Counted from the stretch's first letter, positions 5,851 to 14,916 are shown. The stretch: DNA of 36,732 nt from a virus (IMGVR_UViG_3300048006_000307:1-36732), one strand, 5' to 3'. The notes: generated from the sequence alone by a model not told the origin. Numbers and translations are program-made.

Positions 5851-7532
5851 TGTTGACGCAAAAACAATACGAGACCAAATGGCACGATGAGCTAATGGAG
5901 TTACCTCCATATGCTAAGACTCATGCTGTGGATCGTAGAATAGATTTTGATAAATTTATATTTGATCCGATCGAGGCAAAAAAAGTTTGTGTGTTTATTG
6001 AGCGCTTCTGTACAATTACGAAGGACGCTGAATTGGCCGGTCAACCTCTTAAGCTTGATCCATGGCAATGGCACATGCTTGGAAACATTTACGGCTGGAG
6101 AAGAATAAAGGACGGACATAGAAAATATCGCGATGTGTATATTCAAGGTGGACGGAAATTCGGTAAGACGAGTTTGAGTTCTGCACTTGTACTTTACCAC
6201 ATGATCACGGAGAAGGCAACTGAAGCTTATATCTTGGCGAGTACAGCAGCACAGGCAGCAATCGGTCTCGATATTACCAAGTCAATGGTATTCCAAAAGG
6301 AAGGACTTAAGAAATATATTCGTCCGTACAAGTTCGAGCTTGTGTGTGACAAAACAGGTTCGCGCTTTAAATCAATGTCAGCGAATCCAGATGCTGCTCA
6401 CGGACTTAACCCTTCGTTTGTTATTCTCGATGAGACTCACGTTTATGATTCTTGGGAATTGGTTGAGGTTATGAAAACGGGTATGGTTACACGTGCAAAC
6501 AGACTTATGATTTTGATCTCCACGCCTGGGTATGACGTAAGCAAACCTGGATATGATCATTACTTATATGCCAAAAAAGTCAACAACCTAGAAATCGACA
6601 ATGATGAGTTCTTCGCAATAATATTCGAAGCAGACTACGAAGCCCCAAAAGGAGTTGATCCTGATGAGTGGGACGAATTCTCGATTGAGCAACTTAAGAA
6701 AGCGAACCCTCGCTGGGAGCACTCGCCAACACTACAGGAATATTTGATCAATGCAGCCGACAACGCTAGACAAAATCCAAGTGAGCGTTTTGCATTTAGA
6801 GTACTGCACTTAGGTAAGTGGGTAAACAGTGCAAGCAGTTGGTTAGATCCCGCAATATGGAAATCTGGCGAGACAGAAATTAATATCACAGACAAGTTTA
6901 AAACAATGGATTGTGTTATTGGTGTTGACCTTGCAAACACGCGAGATATCACAGCTGTGACTGTGTTGTTCTGGGAAAACATGAACACTCCTCAGGAAAC
7001 CTATTATGCTATTCCGTTTGCCTGGATGCCAGCAGATCTAATTGCTGAAAATAGCAAGCGTGATAATGTGGATTATCGCAAGTGGGTGGAAATGGGATTC
7101 TTGGAAACCACGCCTGGTAACTTTACTGATTGGAACTTTATTCAGAAACGTATTTACGAGATCGCAGACGAGTACAATGTCATCAGTGTAGCTATTGACC
7201 CATGGAATGGTGGTAAGCTCGCTACCGACCTTTACAACGATGGTATACCAGTTGAAATGATCAAACAGTCAATTCAGTCATTATCCTTTCCTACTAAGAG
7301 TATGGAAAAGGCTATCTACGACAAAAGATTTAATTTTGAACCTAACTCGCTGTACACCTGGCAAGCTGGTAATGTTGTAATATACCAAGATGCTAGCGCA
7401 AACATTCGTATTGACAAGTCAAAGGCCGCTCACAAAATAGATTCCATTGCCGCTACTGTTAACTGCTTTGCATATGTTGAGGCACACAGAGAGGAATTGG
7501 CAGCCGGCGATATTGAAATTTTCATGATCTAA
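5850..7532 (+). CDS. terL: Phage terminase large subunit
   Basis: 560 residues, full length for the Terminase_1 family (HK97-like). The N-terminal ATPase shows an adenine-binding stretch PWQWHMLGNIYGW (71-83), Walker A GGRKFGKTS (about 100-108), and Walker B FVILDETH with Asp194 and Glu195. The C-terminal RNase H-like nuclease has acidic residues in IGVDLANTRD (Asp360), VAIDPWNGG (Asp450) and HKIDSIAA (Asp531). It packs DNA into the procapsid and cuts it. Late promoter copy 4 starts five bases after its stop codon. Confidence 0.97.
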   Translation: MLTQKQYETKWHDELMELPPYAKTHAVDRRIDFDKFIFDPIEAKKVCVFIERFCTITKDAELAGQPLKLDPWQWHMLGNIYGWRRIKDGHRKYRDVYIQGGRKFGKTSLSSALVLYHMITEKATEAYILASTAAQAAIGLDITKSMVFQKEGLKKYIRPYKFELVCDKTGSRFKSMSANPDAAHGLNPSFVILDETHVYDSWELVEVMKTGMVTRANRLMILISTPGYDVSKPGYDHYLYAKKVNNLEIDNDEFFAIIFEADYEAPKGVDPDEWDEFSIEQLKKANPRWEHSPTLQEYLINAADNARQNPSERFAFRVLHLGKWVNSASSWLDPAIWKSGETEINITDKFKTMDCVIGVDLANTRDITAVTVLFWENMNTPQETYYAIPFAWMPADLIAENSKRDNVDYRKWVEMGFLETTPGNFTDWNFIQKRIYEIADEYNVISVAIDPWNGGKLATDLYNDGIPVEMIKQSIQSLSFPTKSMEKAIYDKRFNFEPNSLYTWQAGNVVIYQDASANIRIDKSKAAHKIDSIAATVNCFAYVEAHREELAAGDIEIFMI

Positions 7533-7537
7533 GTATC

Positions 7538-7566
7538 ATTCAAATACAAAGGGTGCTCGCGCGTTA
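7538..7566 (+). promoter_or_regulatory. Putative phage late promoter, copy 4 (portal/capsid genes)
   Basis: ATTCAAA, 15 bases including GGGTGCTCG, CGCGTTA, then TAATAATA. It lies in the 69-base gap between large terminase and portal, 35 bases before the portal ATG. Together with copy 5 it shares a near-identical spacer, so these two may be the strongest versions. Confidence 0.8.
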
Positions 7567-7601
7567 TAATAATATAAACGTTTACTAATCAACACATTTT
7601 T

Positions 7602-8876
7602 ATGGGACTCCTAGATAATCTAGCAAAACGCTTCAATGCAACTGTACCAGCTACAGATCAAGAAGCAATTGCAGCATACAAGGAGAGAGCCTATTCATTC
7701 GAAGATGATTTCACAAGCGCAGACAAACTAACTAAGAAGAAGGCACTTAAGTCTTCTGCAGTCTACGCATCAGTTCGTGTTATCTCTCAAGCAATTTCTG
7801 GTCTTCCACTATCTGTAAAGAAGTACGAAGGATCAAATCAAGTTATTGACTACAACCACCCTGTCTATAAGTTATTTAATTATGCTCCCAACAGCGTACA
7901 AACGTGCGTAGAATTTAAGGAGCTTATGTTAACTGATTTGTTACTAGACGGGAATTTTTATGCGGTAATAAAAAGAGACCGCAGAATGAACCCAACCGCT
8001 CTCTATCGTTTACCAGCTGAATCAATGACCATTATAAAAACAGGTCTTGATAAAGTTGAGTACACTTACATGCCACCAGCAGAAGAAGGAAAGGCAATGA
8101 AGCCAATCCTTTACAAGTCTGATGACATCTTACATATTAAAGGACAATCATTGGACGGATACATTGGTATTAGTCCATTATTTTTTGGCGAAGCAATGAT
8201 CAAGACTGACATAGAAACACGTCAGTACTCTCTTAGCTTTATCGAAAATGGTGCTCACTTCAATGGTTACCTTCAAGCTAATGCTCCTCTTAAGAAAGAG
8301 CAAATTGATTCTATTGCTAGAGCTTGGCAAAAGTCTTACTCTGGATCTAAGAAGACCAACAAGACTCCAATCATTCCTTCTAACTTAGAATTCAAACAAC
8401 GTTCGCTTACTCCTGCTCAGGCTCAACTTATCGAGTCTGCTCAATTTGGTATTGGCGACATCGCTCGTTTGTTCGGAGTACCTCCACACTTAATTGGTGA
8501 CTTGGAGAGATCAACGAATAACAACATCGAGCAACAATCACGAGAATTTTTGCAGTACACACTAGGTCCTTGGTTAAGTAAAATCGAGGCAGAAGTATGT
8601 CGCAAGCTTCTTCGTGAAAGAGAAAAAACAACTACTGTTGTAGATTTCGACACACGTTCTTATTTAAGAGCGACTGCTGCCGATCGCGCACAGTACTATA
8701 ATACACTATTTAATTTGGGAGCTTTAACGCCAAATGAGATTCGTTCTCAAGAAGGTCTTAACCCAGTAGAAAATGGTGATACTCCTTTTGTACAGGTTAA
8801 TCTTGCTCGTCTTGATCAAGCAGGTATTGTAGAGGAAACGGAAGTTAACGACAGCGAGGAAAATCTGTCTAACTAA
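7602..8876 (+). CDS. Phage portal protein, HK97 family
   Basis: 424 residues. Family signatures: SAVYASVRVISQAISGLPLS near residue 50, the stem/clip region LLLDGNFYAVIKRD, DDILHIKGQSLDGYIGISPL, and the C-terminal IARLFGVPPHLIGDLERSTNNN block. The portal forms the 12-subunit ring at one capsid vertex through which DNA enters and to which the tail attaches. First gene after late promoter copy 4, followed after eight bases by the head protease. Confidence 0.96.
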   Translation: MGLLDNLAKRFNATVPATDQEAIAAYKERAYSFEDDFTSADKLTKKKALKSSAVYASVRVISQAISGLPLSVKKYEGSNQVIDYNHPVYKLFNYAPNSVQTCVEFKELMLTDLLLDGNFYAVIKRDRRMNPTALYRLPAESMTIIKTGLDKVEYTYMPPAEEGKAMKPILYKSDDILHIKGQSLDGYIGISPLFFGEAMIKTDIETRQYSLSFIENGAHFNGYLQANAPLKKEQIDSIARAWQKSYSGSKKTNKTPIIPSNLEFKQRSLTPAQAQLIESAQFGIGDIARLFGVPPHLIGDLERSTNNNIEQQSREFLQYTLGPWLSKIEAEVCRKLLREREKTTTVVDFDTRSYLRATAADRAQYYNTLFNLGALTPNEIRSQEGLNPVENGDTPFVQVNLARLDQAGIVEETEVNDSEENLSN

Positions 8877-8884
8877 TTAAAATT

Positions 8885-9502
8885 ATGAACATGCAAGAAA
8901 ACATGGAAAAGCGCTCTTACCAGGGTGGAGAAACCAGAGTCGGAGCAGATGCAATGGTCGTTGAAGGCTATGCTGCTGTATTCAATTCTTGGTCGAACGA
9001 TCTTGGTGGATTTGTAGAGCGAATTGATCCTAGCGCATTCGAAGGAGTTATCGGAAAGCGTGATGTTAGAGCATTAGTAGATCACGATTGGTCTAAGTTA
9101 TTGGCGAGAGAATCTGCTGGTACTTTAGAGCTTAGTGTTGATGAAAGAGGTCTTAAGTACAAGATCGATCTTCCTGAAACAAGTCTTGGTCGTGACTTAA
9201 ATGTTTTGATAGCACGTGGTGATATCCAAGAAAATTCATTTGCCTTTACCGTTGGTGAGGATAAATGGACTGAGCGTCAGGATGGGACATACGAAAGAAC
9301 AATCACGAAGGTTGAAGACCTTTTTGAAGTTTCTATCGTTTCATTACCTGCTTACAACGATGCTAAAATTGCTCAGCGTACACTTGAGAATATCAAGTCA
9401 GAGACTGCTGCACAACTTGAGGCTGCTAAGAAGGAAACAGAAGAACGTAAAGTTATGCTCGATGAATATTCAAATTTTATTAACACTCTAAAAGAAATCT
9501 AA
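8885..9502 (+). CDS. HK97-type prohead protease (peptidase U35)
   Basis: 205 residues. VEGYAAVFN, FVERIDPSAFEG, VRALVDHD and DLFEVSIVSLPAYNDA are the usual family blocks. By position the catalytic pair is His67 (VDHD) and Ser118 (ENSFAFTV). It removes the scaffold part of the capsid protein during maturation. The C-terminus is a charged helix. The start at 8885 and an ATG two codons later are equally possible. Confidence 0.94.
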   Translation: MNMQENMEKRSYQGGETRVGADAMVVEGYAAVFNSWSNDLGGFVERIDPSAFEGVIGKRDVRALVDHDWSKLLARESAGTLELSVDERGLKYKIDLPETSLGRDLNVLIARGDIQENSFAFTVGEDKWTERQDGTYERTITKVEDLFEVSIVSLPAYNDAKIAQRTLENIKSETAAQLEAAKKETEERKVMLDEYSNFINTLKEI

Positions 9503-9503
9503 G

Positions 9504-10820
9504 ATGGAAATCAAAGGTCTATTAGAAGAACGCGCAGACATCCTTGCACAAATGGAAGGAATGATCGAGACTGCTAAAGGAGAAGAGCGTAAGCTTACTT
9601 CTGAAGAGGTTGAGGCATTCAATGCATTGAAAGCAACTGAGGAAGAAGTTCGTTCTAACATCGCTGTGATGGAGACGATGGAAAACACTCCAGAAGTCAA
9701 GGAGGAGCCTATCCAGGAGGTTCGTTCTGAAGTAATTGAAAACCCTGTAATTGAAACAAAACAAATGGACAAGAAAACAATTTTCCGTAGCTACATCAAG
9801 CGCGGATGGAACAACATGAACGCTGAAGAGCGTGCTGCTCTAGCTGTAGGTGCTAACCAAGGCGAGCCAATGGACGGATCAGCTGATCTAGGTTACACTG
9901 TATTAGACGAGTGGGATTCTATCATAGAAGATACTCGTGCTCGTAACGCTGTACGTGGTTACGTTAATGTTTTACAAACTGCTAAGGCTAACACTATCCG
10001 TGTTCCTATGTTCACGTTTGAAGACAACGTTGCTGCTGATGCTGCTGGTGGTGGTCTTAGCTTGATCTCTGAAGCTGCTGCAGTTGGTTCTGCTAACGGT
10101 ATCAAATTCCGTGAAGTTGAATTGAACGCACGTAAGTACACAACTGGTGAGATGAAATTATCTTACGAGATTTTGGAAGACAGTGACTTCGACATTGAAG
10201 GTTACGTTATGAAGACGTTGATGGAAAGAGCTGAGCGTAGCTTAGACTGGATGCTTCTTAATGGTACTGTAGCTGGTGGTCACGGATTCGATGGTATCAT
10301 TCCTTCTATGGCGGCTGTATTAGGTGCTGAGGATGCTGCTATCTACAAGAAAGCAACTACTTTGTTCTCTCTTGAGCAAGATACTATTTATGCTATCGAT
10401 GCTGCTTACCGTAACGGTTCTAAATTCTACATGCACACTGCAACTTACTTACAACTTCAAGCTCTTAGTGATGCTGATGGTCGTTCGTTAATGGTCCCTG
10501 ATTTCTCTAAAGGTGGCGTACCAACTTTCCGTGGTTACGAAATCGTATTGAATGACAATATGCCGATCATGAACGAAGTAGCTACTTCAGGTACTGCTGA
10601 TGCTGCTGAGTCTGTTCCTGCTATCCTTTTCGGTCAGTTGGACAAAGTGTTTACTCTTCGTGAAGTTAAAGGAATGCGTGTTAAGAGATTGAACGAGCTT
10701 TATGCTTTGAACGACCAAGTTGGTGTGTTCGGTCTTCGTCGTATGGACTTCAAATTCATGGGTGATGCTGCTGAAAAGCTTTACATCCCAGTTGTTGGAT
10801 TGAATGGTACAATCGCCTAA
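9504..10820 (+). CDS. Major capsid protein, HK97 fold, with N-terminal scaffold (delta) domain
   Basis: 438 residues. The first about 65 are a charged coiled coil (LLEERADILAQMEG...), followed by a Glu/Pro/Val-rich linker, the layout of the HK97 delta domain that acts as built-in scaffold and is removed by the protease. The mature part begins near residue 90 and carries the family's N-arm, E-loop and P-domain order, with SLDWMLLNGT and FYMHTATYLQLQALSDADGR as recognisable blocks. No separate scaffold gene exists, in line with this. The codons are strongly biased, as expected for the most abundant protein, and a terminator follows. Confidence 0.95.
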   Translation: MEIKGLLEERADILAQMEGMIETAKGEERKLTSEEVEAFNALKATEEEVRSNIAVMETMENTPEVKEEPIQEVRSEVIENPVIETKQMDKKTIFRSYIKRGWNNMNAEERAALAVGANQGEPMDGSADLGYTVLDEWDSIIEDTRARNAVRGYVNVLQTAKANTIRVPMFTFEDNVAADAAGGGLSLISEAAAVGSANGIKFREVELNARKYTTGEMKLSYEILEDSDFDIEGYVMKTLMERAERSLDWMLLNGTVAGGHGFDGIIPSMAAVLGAEDAAIYKKATTLFSLEQDTIYAIDAAYRNGSKFYMHTATYLQLQALSDADGRSLMVPDFSKGGVPTFRGYEIVLNDNMPIMNEVATSGTADAAESVPAILFGQLDKVFTLREVKGMRVKRLNELYALNDQVGVFGLRRMDFKFMGDAAEKLYIPVVGLNGTIA

Positions 10821-10843
10821 TTCATAGATCACAAATAGAGAAT

Positions 10844-10870
10844 GCTCGGGGCTTCGGCCTCGGGCTTTTT
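10844..10870 (+). terminator. Intrinsic terminator behind the capsid gene
   Basis: GCTCGGGGC, a TTCG tetraloop, GCCTCGGGC, then five T: a 9-bp stem with two G-U pairs. Placed between capsid and connector genes, it would make capsid message more abundant than that of the following genes. Confidence 0.85.
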
Positions 10871-10888
10871 CACTTTAATTAAACTAAT

Positions 10889-11518
10889 ATGGCTCGCACA
10901 AAATTAATATCAAGATCAACCTATGCTGCAGACTACATCACGTTGGCTGAGGTAAAGGAATATCTACGTGTTGAGCATACTGCAGAAGATGTATTGATAA
11001 CATCGCTTATTGATGCGGCATTTGATGAGGCTGAGGTTTACCTTGGTCTTGATCTAACGAAAAAGGTATACGAATACCAGATCGATTATTTGCCACGTCA
11101 GATAGAGATTATTAATGCACCCTTCATTTCAGTTGACTCAATTAAGTTCACTTATGGTGAATGGATTGATTCGACTTCTGTTGATGGAATTTCAGAATTT
11201 GACGGTGCAATTGTCAGAGATGAAGTTAAGAATGGTTCCCCAATCGAACGCACACTATCGAGCAATAACTTTCGTGTGTTTGAAGAGGAGTATGGAGCTA
11301 CTATTGACATACTTATTTCTGATGAAAGAGTTACCGACTTATTTGATGTCAAAGTGAGATATCAGGCAGGACATGAAGTGGTTGAATTTCCACCTATTGT
11401 AAAGTCTGCGATTCTTCTTAAGGTTGCGTCATTGTATGACACTCGTGAGGATGCAAACTCCAGGTTTTTAAAGCAATCAAATCATTTGTTGAACCATTAC
11501 AAAAATACTCATATCTAA
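10889..11518 (+). CDS. Head-tail connector protein (gp6-like adaptor)
   Basis: 209 residues, starting MARTKLISRSTYAADYITLA. The stretch TLAEVKEYLRVEHTAEDVLITSLIDAAFDEAEVYLG is the hallmark of the gp6-like connector family, whose members form the ring below the portal. It is longer than the common 100-residue members because of a beta-rich middle part. The translation leader (TTAATTAAACTAAT before ATGGCTC) recurs exactly in front of the fibre gene at 22591. It ends one base before the next start. Confidence 0.85.
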   Translation: MARTKLISRSTYAADYITLAEVKEYLRVEHTAEDVLITSLIDAAFDEAEVYLGLDLTKKVYEYQIDYLPRQIEIINAPFISVDSIKFTYGEWIDSTSVDGISEFDGAIVRDEVKNGSPIERTLSSNNFRVFEEEYGATIDILISDERVTDLFDVKVRYQAGHEVVEFPPIVKSAILLKVASLYDTREDANSRFLKQSNHLLNHYKNTHI

Positions 11519-11850
11519 TGCAAGCTGGAAAACTAGATAGACGGATAACGATCGAAAGCAAGACCTCAACGCGTAACAGTGTTGGTGGGAAAGTTGAGTC
11601 GTGGTCTACCTTGGCTGAACGCTGGGCTTCTCATAGAGAGCTTGGTGCAAAAGCTGCTATTTCTGGTAACGAAAAGGATAGACTATTTTATGGAGAAGGC
11701 GACACAATATTTGTGATTCGCTATGACGGTTTGGTTGATGCCAACATGAGAATAACTTACAATGGTAAGATTTATGCTATCGAAGCAGTCCGTGAATTCG
11801 GAGCTGGTCGTCAAGTATTTATGGAGATCATTGCCAACAGCAAGAACTAA
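11518..11850 (+). CDS. Head-closure protein (phage head-tail joining family)
   Basis: 110 residues. LDRRITIESKTSTRNSVGGKVESWSTLAERWASHRELGAK is the typical beginning of the head-tail joining family (SPP1 gp16 relatives), with the IRYDGLVDANMRITYNGKIYAIEAV beta-barrel strands after it. It plugs the connector after packaging. Start and stop codons overlap or touch those of both neighbours, so it is translated as part of a tight cluster. Confidence 0.88.
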   Translation: MQAGKLDRRITIESKTSTRNSVGGKVESWSTLAERWASHRELGAKAAISGNEKDRLFYGEGDTIFVIRYDGLVDANMRITYNGKIYAIEAVREFGAGRQVFMEIIANSKN

Positions 11851-12311
11851 TGGCTGTTACTATATCTATTGATCAAGTTGAGATTAATGCGTTGATGAAG
11901 GAGTTTCAAAAGCTTCCCGATTCTATTAGGCGTACTCACTTGCTTAGGGCTGAGAGATCGGCTGCCGCTCCTCTTCGTAAGAAGATCAAAACGGCTATAG
12001 GAACTGACCATAAAGGACCTACTGGAAACCTCGAGAAATCGATCGGTAATAAGACTGGTAAGTCTAAGGAGAATCCCAATATTTTTGTTGGGGCTCGAAT
12101 TGGTAAAGGCTACAAGGGTCACCACGCACATTGGATTGAATTAGGAACTGATGATCGTATTCAGAAATCTACTGGCCGTCGTGTTGGTAAGATCAAAGCT
12201 GATCCGATCGTAAAACGTAGTTACGAATCAACCCATGAATTGGTGGCTAAGAATCTACAAAAGGAAGTGCAGATTCAGCTTGGCAAGGCAATTAAAAAAC
12301 ACTTTGGATAA
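11850..12311 (+). CDS. HK97 gp10-like head-tail connector / tail component
   Basis: 153 residues, basic. LRAERSAAAPLRKKIKTAIGTDHKGPTGNLEKSI and the GHHAHWIELGT motif are the family's marks. The family bridges head and tail in long-tailed phages. It overlaps the next gene by one base (TAATG). Confidence 0.85.
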   Translation: MAVTISIDQVEINALMKEFQKLPDSIRRTHLLRAERSAAAPLRKKIKTAIGTDHKGPTGNLEKSIGNKTGKSKENPNIFVGARIGKGYKGHHAHWIELGTDDRIQKSTGRRVGKIKADPIVKRSYESTHELVAKNLQKEVQIQLGKAIKKHFG

Positions 12312-12709
12312 TGAAAGTACTAGAGGAAATATACACGATCTTATCAGGAGATTCAGCTCTCGACGCTTTAGTTGGCGAGAACATTTTTCCTGTAATCGTA
12401 CCCGAAGGTCACTCGGTTCCGGCTATCGTATTTACGGTACTGGAAGAAGTTCCACACAACACTAAATCTGAACACTCAGACACTGACGAATTTGTTGTTG
12501 AATTCTATTCAATATCAACGGACGTGTTGGAAGCTATTCAGATAAATGACGCTGTCAGGAATGCAATGGAGGACGGTGAGACTGGAAACATAGCTAAGAT
12601 TTTCTATCGTGAAGGTATTAGTCATGCTTTTGATTTCATTGATCCACAAGATGCTTCTGCAATAGCTTACTCATTTATTAGTAGGTACAAAATTTTTTAT
12701 AATCGATAA
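12311..12709 (+). CDS. Tail completion protein (DUF3168-like)
   Basis: 132 residues. The beginning (MKVLEEIYTILSGDSALDAL, then VGENIFPVIVPEGHSVPAIVFTV) is the standard DUF3168 layout: N-terminal helix, a short strand ending in a proline-rich stretch, then strands. In siphoviruses this protein caps the head-proximal end of the tail tube. Position between gp10-like and tail-tube genes agrees. Confidence 0.85.
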   Translation: MKVLEEIYTILSGDSALDALVGENIFPVIVPEGHSVPAIVFTVLEEVPHNTKSEHSDTDEFVVEFYSISTDVLEAIQINDAVRNAMEDGETGNIAKIFYREGISHAFDFIDPQDASAIAYSFISRYKIFYNR

Positions 12710-12721
12710 AAGCAAATTAAA

Positions 12722-13120
12722 ATGGCTGCAATCAAAGGTAATGACCTAGAGGTCTACATCGGTGGTACATTAGTAGGTAAAGCTACTTCTGCTACCCTAA
12801 ACATCAACTCAAACTTGCTTGACGCTTCAACGAAGGAGTCAGCTGGTTGGTTGGATCAAATCGCAGGACAAAAGTCTTGGGACGTAAGTTCAGAAATGCT
12901 CGTTGACTTTTCATTAAGTTATGGCGTATCTGAATTGTATACAGCATTCGTTGCTGGTACAGAAGTAGTATTGGTATTTGGTGAAGGTACTGGTGCAGTA
13001 GCAAAATTTGAAGGTAACGCTCTTGTTAGCTCTATCTCGATCAATGCTGCAAACGAGGAGCTTGCTACAGTTTCTGCTTCGTTCAACGGAACAGGATCAC
13101 TTACTGCATCTAACTTATAA
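12722..13120 (+). CDS. Major tail tube protein, short paralogue
   Basis: 132 residues, starting MAAIKGNDLEVYIGGTLVGK. It fits the TP901-1-type tail tube proteins: ATSATLNINSNLLDASTKES, AGWLDQIAGQKSWDVSSEML, and an ending FEGNALVSSISINAANEELA. It is homologous throughout to the next gene, which has the same blocks plus about 105 extra residues near the N-terminus. The tube lies around the tape measure. The A-rich leader without Shine-Dalgarno sequence suits Bacteroidota. Confidence 0.85.
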   Translation: MAAIKGNDLEVYIGGTLVGKATSATLNINSNLLDASTKESAGWLDQIAGQKSWDVSSEMLVDFSLSYGVSELYTAFVAGTEVVLVFGEGTGAVAKFEGNALVSSISINAANEELATVSASFNGTGSLTASNL

Positions 13121-13139
13121 TATTTAAACCACAGAAATT

Positions 13140-13850
13140 ATGGCTACAATTAAAGGTCACGACCTACTACTTAAGAAAGTTACTGTAGCCTCTGCGGAAG
13201 TTATTAAAATGACATTCGGCGGTGTTACCTCTACTGGAGGTGACATCGTTTTGTCAAACTTAGTTGGAGGCGAAAGCGACCAAACTATTGACACCACTGG
13301 TTTAACTCCAAGTGGCTTAGCGTCAGCAGTTCAGGTTGCTATGGATGCCCTTACGAATTATAGTGCTGTTTTAAATGGTGCTAACGTAACTATCACCTCA
13401 TTAGTCAATGGTGAACAAGAGATCAATGTGTCTAATGCGTCTAACGAGCTTACAAACGTGAATTACACGATCGTAGCTGGTACTGATGCTGGTACATCTG
13501 ATGTTGCGTTCGCTGTATCAACGACTTTAAATGTTAATGCTAACTTGTTAGATGGTTCTGTTAAACAGACCGCAGGTTGGTTATCACAATGTGCTGCTCA
13601 GCGTAACTGGGATATCAGTGCAGAACACCTCGTGTCACTTGATCCAACTGGATCAGATGCGAACATCTCTTACCTTTTCGAAATGATGGAAGTAGGAGAA
13701 CCGGTAGCTTTTGAATTTGAAGAGCAAGTCTCTGGTCAGAAGTTTGCTGGTAATGGAATAGTTTCCTCGCTGTCGGTTAATGCCCCTAACGAAGAACTTA
13801 GTACACTCAGCATCACGATAAGTGGTACTGATGGTCTTAGCTTCTCTTAA
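13140..13850 (+). CDS. Tail tube protein, long paralogue with inserted domain
   Basis: 236 residues. The first 11 residues (MATIKGHDLLL) and residues from about 117 (VSTTLNVNANLLDGSVKQTA and onwards) match the previous gene. Residues about 12-116 are an insertion with a beta/alpha pattern: TIDTTGLTPSGLASAVQVAM, then NGANVTITSLVNGEQEINVS. Similar units are attached to tail tube and sheath proteins in other phages. The protein may be a decorated minor tube subunit, or the two may alternate in the tube. A strong terminator follows. Confidence 0.8.
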   Translation: MATIKGHDLLLKKVTVASAEVIKMTFGGVTSTGGDIVLSNLVGGESDQTIDTTGLTPSGLASAVQVAMDALTNYSAVLNGANVTITSLVNGEQEINVSNASNELTNVNYTIVAGTDAGTSDVAFAVSTTLNVNANLLDGSVKQTAGWLSQCAAQRNWDISAEHLVSLDPTGSDANISYLFEMMEVGEPVAFEFEEQVSGQKFAGNGIVSSLSVNAPNEELSTLSITISGTDGLSFS

Positions 13851-13867
13851 GCTTACCCACAGTTTAT

Positions 13868-13904
13868 AAACCCCAACAGGCTTAGTTGCTTGCTGGGGTT
13901 TTTT
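13868..13904. terminator. Terminator between converging genes (probably bidirectional)
   Basis: A 13-bp stem (13869-13881 with 13888-13900, one mismatch, one G-U) closes loop TTAGTT and is followed by TTTTTT on the plus strand. The minus strand reads the same hairpin followed by TTTATAA. It stops the rightward head/tail-tube transcript and probably also the leftward gene 13909-14232. Confidence 0.85.
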
Positions 13905-13908
13905 GTGT

Positions 13909-14232
13909 TTAGTGGTTTGGCTCGATCATTTCAAGTAGCGTATCATCTACCCAAAAACGATCTATAACTTTTGCGAGTGCATCAAACTTACCTTCCAATA
14001 CAATAAAGAAGCAATTGTGCGAAGCAACTACTGAAGTCATGCTAATTCCATTATCGAATAAGTGGTTCATGAATTCTGAGCCATGTGGATTAAGAGCGTC
14101 TAATTCTACTCTAAAGTTATCGTTGATCAATAGATCGATCATGTCCATTTGCTGGATGTGGCTGCAAGTGCTAAATCCAAATTCTCCGTGTTGTGAATTA
14201 GCGAGGATGTTTAATTTTGTTTCGGTTTTCAT
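13909..14232 (-). CDS. Hypothetical protein, leftward gene inside the late block (107 aa)
   Basis: A soluble, Asp- and His-containing protein beginning MKTETKLNILANSQHGEFGF; no recognised family. It runs against the surrounding structural genes and has its own early-type promoter (14255-14289). With its upstream neighbour it forms a two-gene early insertion in the late operon. It is probably made early, unlike everything around it. Confidence 0.65.
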   Translation of the reverse strand: MKTETKLNILANSQHGEFGFSTCSHIQQMDMIDLLINDNFRVELDALNPHGSEFMNHLFDNGISMTSVVASHNCFFIVLEGKFDALAKVIDRFWVDDTLLEMIEPNH

Positions 14233-14254
14233 AATGTTTGTTTTTAATTACATC

Positions 14255-14289
14255 GTAAATATAAGAACTCCCGCCCGATCTATAACGAT
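14255..14289 (-). promoter_or_regulatory. Early-type promoter B
   Basis: Minus strand: ATCGTTA, 19 bases, TATATTTA, then CGATGTAAT and a leader AAAAACAAACATT before ATG. The -33 box has TTA instead of TTG. The spacer contains half of the inverted repeat at 14268-14300. Confidence 0.65.
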
Positions 14290-14306
14290 CGAGCAGGAAG
14301 TTTTTT
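14268..14306. repeat. Inverted repeat overlapping promoter B
   Basis: CTCCCGCCCGATC (14268-14280) faces GATCGAGCAGGAAG (14287-14300) across TATAAC, and the plus strand continues with six T. Read in the plus direction it looks like an imperfect terminator that would guard against leftover rightward transcription. In the minus direction the stem is more stable but lacks a T-run. Confidence 0.5.
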
Positions 14307-14309
14307 AGA

Positions 14310-14885
14310 TTATTTTTTTACTAATGTAATACCGTAGTAGCGAGCGGTTGTGCGAGGAGACTTAATAAATTTGTTAAGTGCTGTTTTGGCGTTCTTAATA
14401 TCTGTTACCTTAAGAGCTTGAATGATAGCAGACTCACGACCTAAGATGTTGTTGACGTTGTATTCTCCTTCTTGCATTGGTGTAAGTTGTCCACGTGGTC
14501 CAGTTGGTGTAACTACATTCTCTGTTGCTTCCTCTGTGGTGAATTCGAATTGTACCTCCTCGATGTCACTGTCGCCGTAGTAGTTTTTGTCCCAATCTAC
14601 CATGTGGTAAATAGCTTCGCTTAGGTAGATAATTTTGTATTTTACGTTTCTGTATCCACGCTCTGTGTATTGGTAGTCTTCAAATGAGTCTGTAAAGAAT
14701 AGACCTGTTTTGTATAGGCTTGTAAGTGTACGCTTAACTGTTGTGGCGTCCAATTGATCCTTTACCATTTTGATTACTTCTTCTGGACCTACGTCGCTGA
14801 ATCCTGGTTCTGCGTAGAAGTTTGTTGTGTTAACCAATGCCTTTACGATGATTGATTGGTTGTTGTTTAGTTTGATCGTTTTCAT
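14310..14885 (-). CDS. Putative winged-helix DNA-binding protein (191 aa)
   Basis: Residues about 8-100 look like a winged helix: an N-terminal helix, LDATTVKRTLTSLYKTGLFF in the place of the recognition helix and start of the wing, and a second strand (RGYRNVKYKIIYLSEAIYHM). After an acidic linker, the C-terminus (DIKNAKTALNKFIKSPRTTA...) resembles the C-terminus of the product of 31612-32001. It has early promoter C. A role as early regulator is plausible but unproved. Confidence 0.6.
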   Translation of the reverse strand: MKTIKLNNNQSIIVKALVNTTNFYAEPGFSDVGPEEVIKMVKDQLDATTVKRTLTSLYKTGLFFTDSFEDYQYTERGYRNVKYKIIYLSEAIYHMVDWDKNYYGDSDIEEVQFEFTTEEATENVVTPTGPRGQLTPMQEGEYNVNNILGRESAIIQALKVTDIKNAKTALNKFIKSPRTTARYYGITLVKK

Positions 14886-14916
14886 AATGTTTGTTTGTTT
14901 GTTGTTTAATTACACT

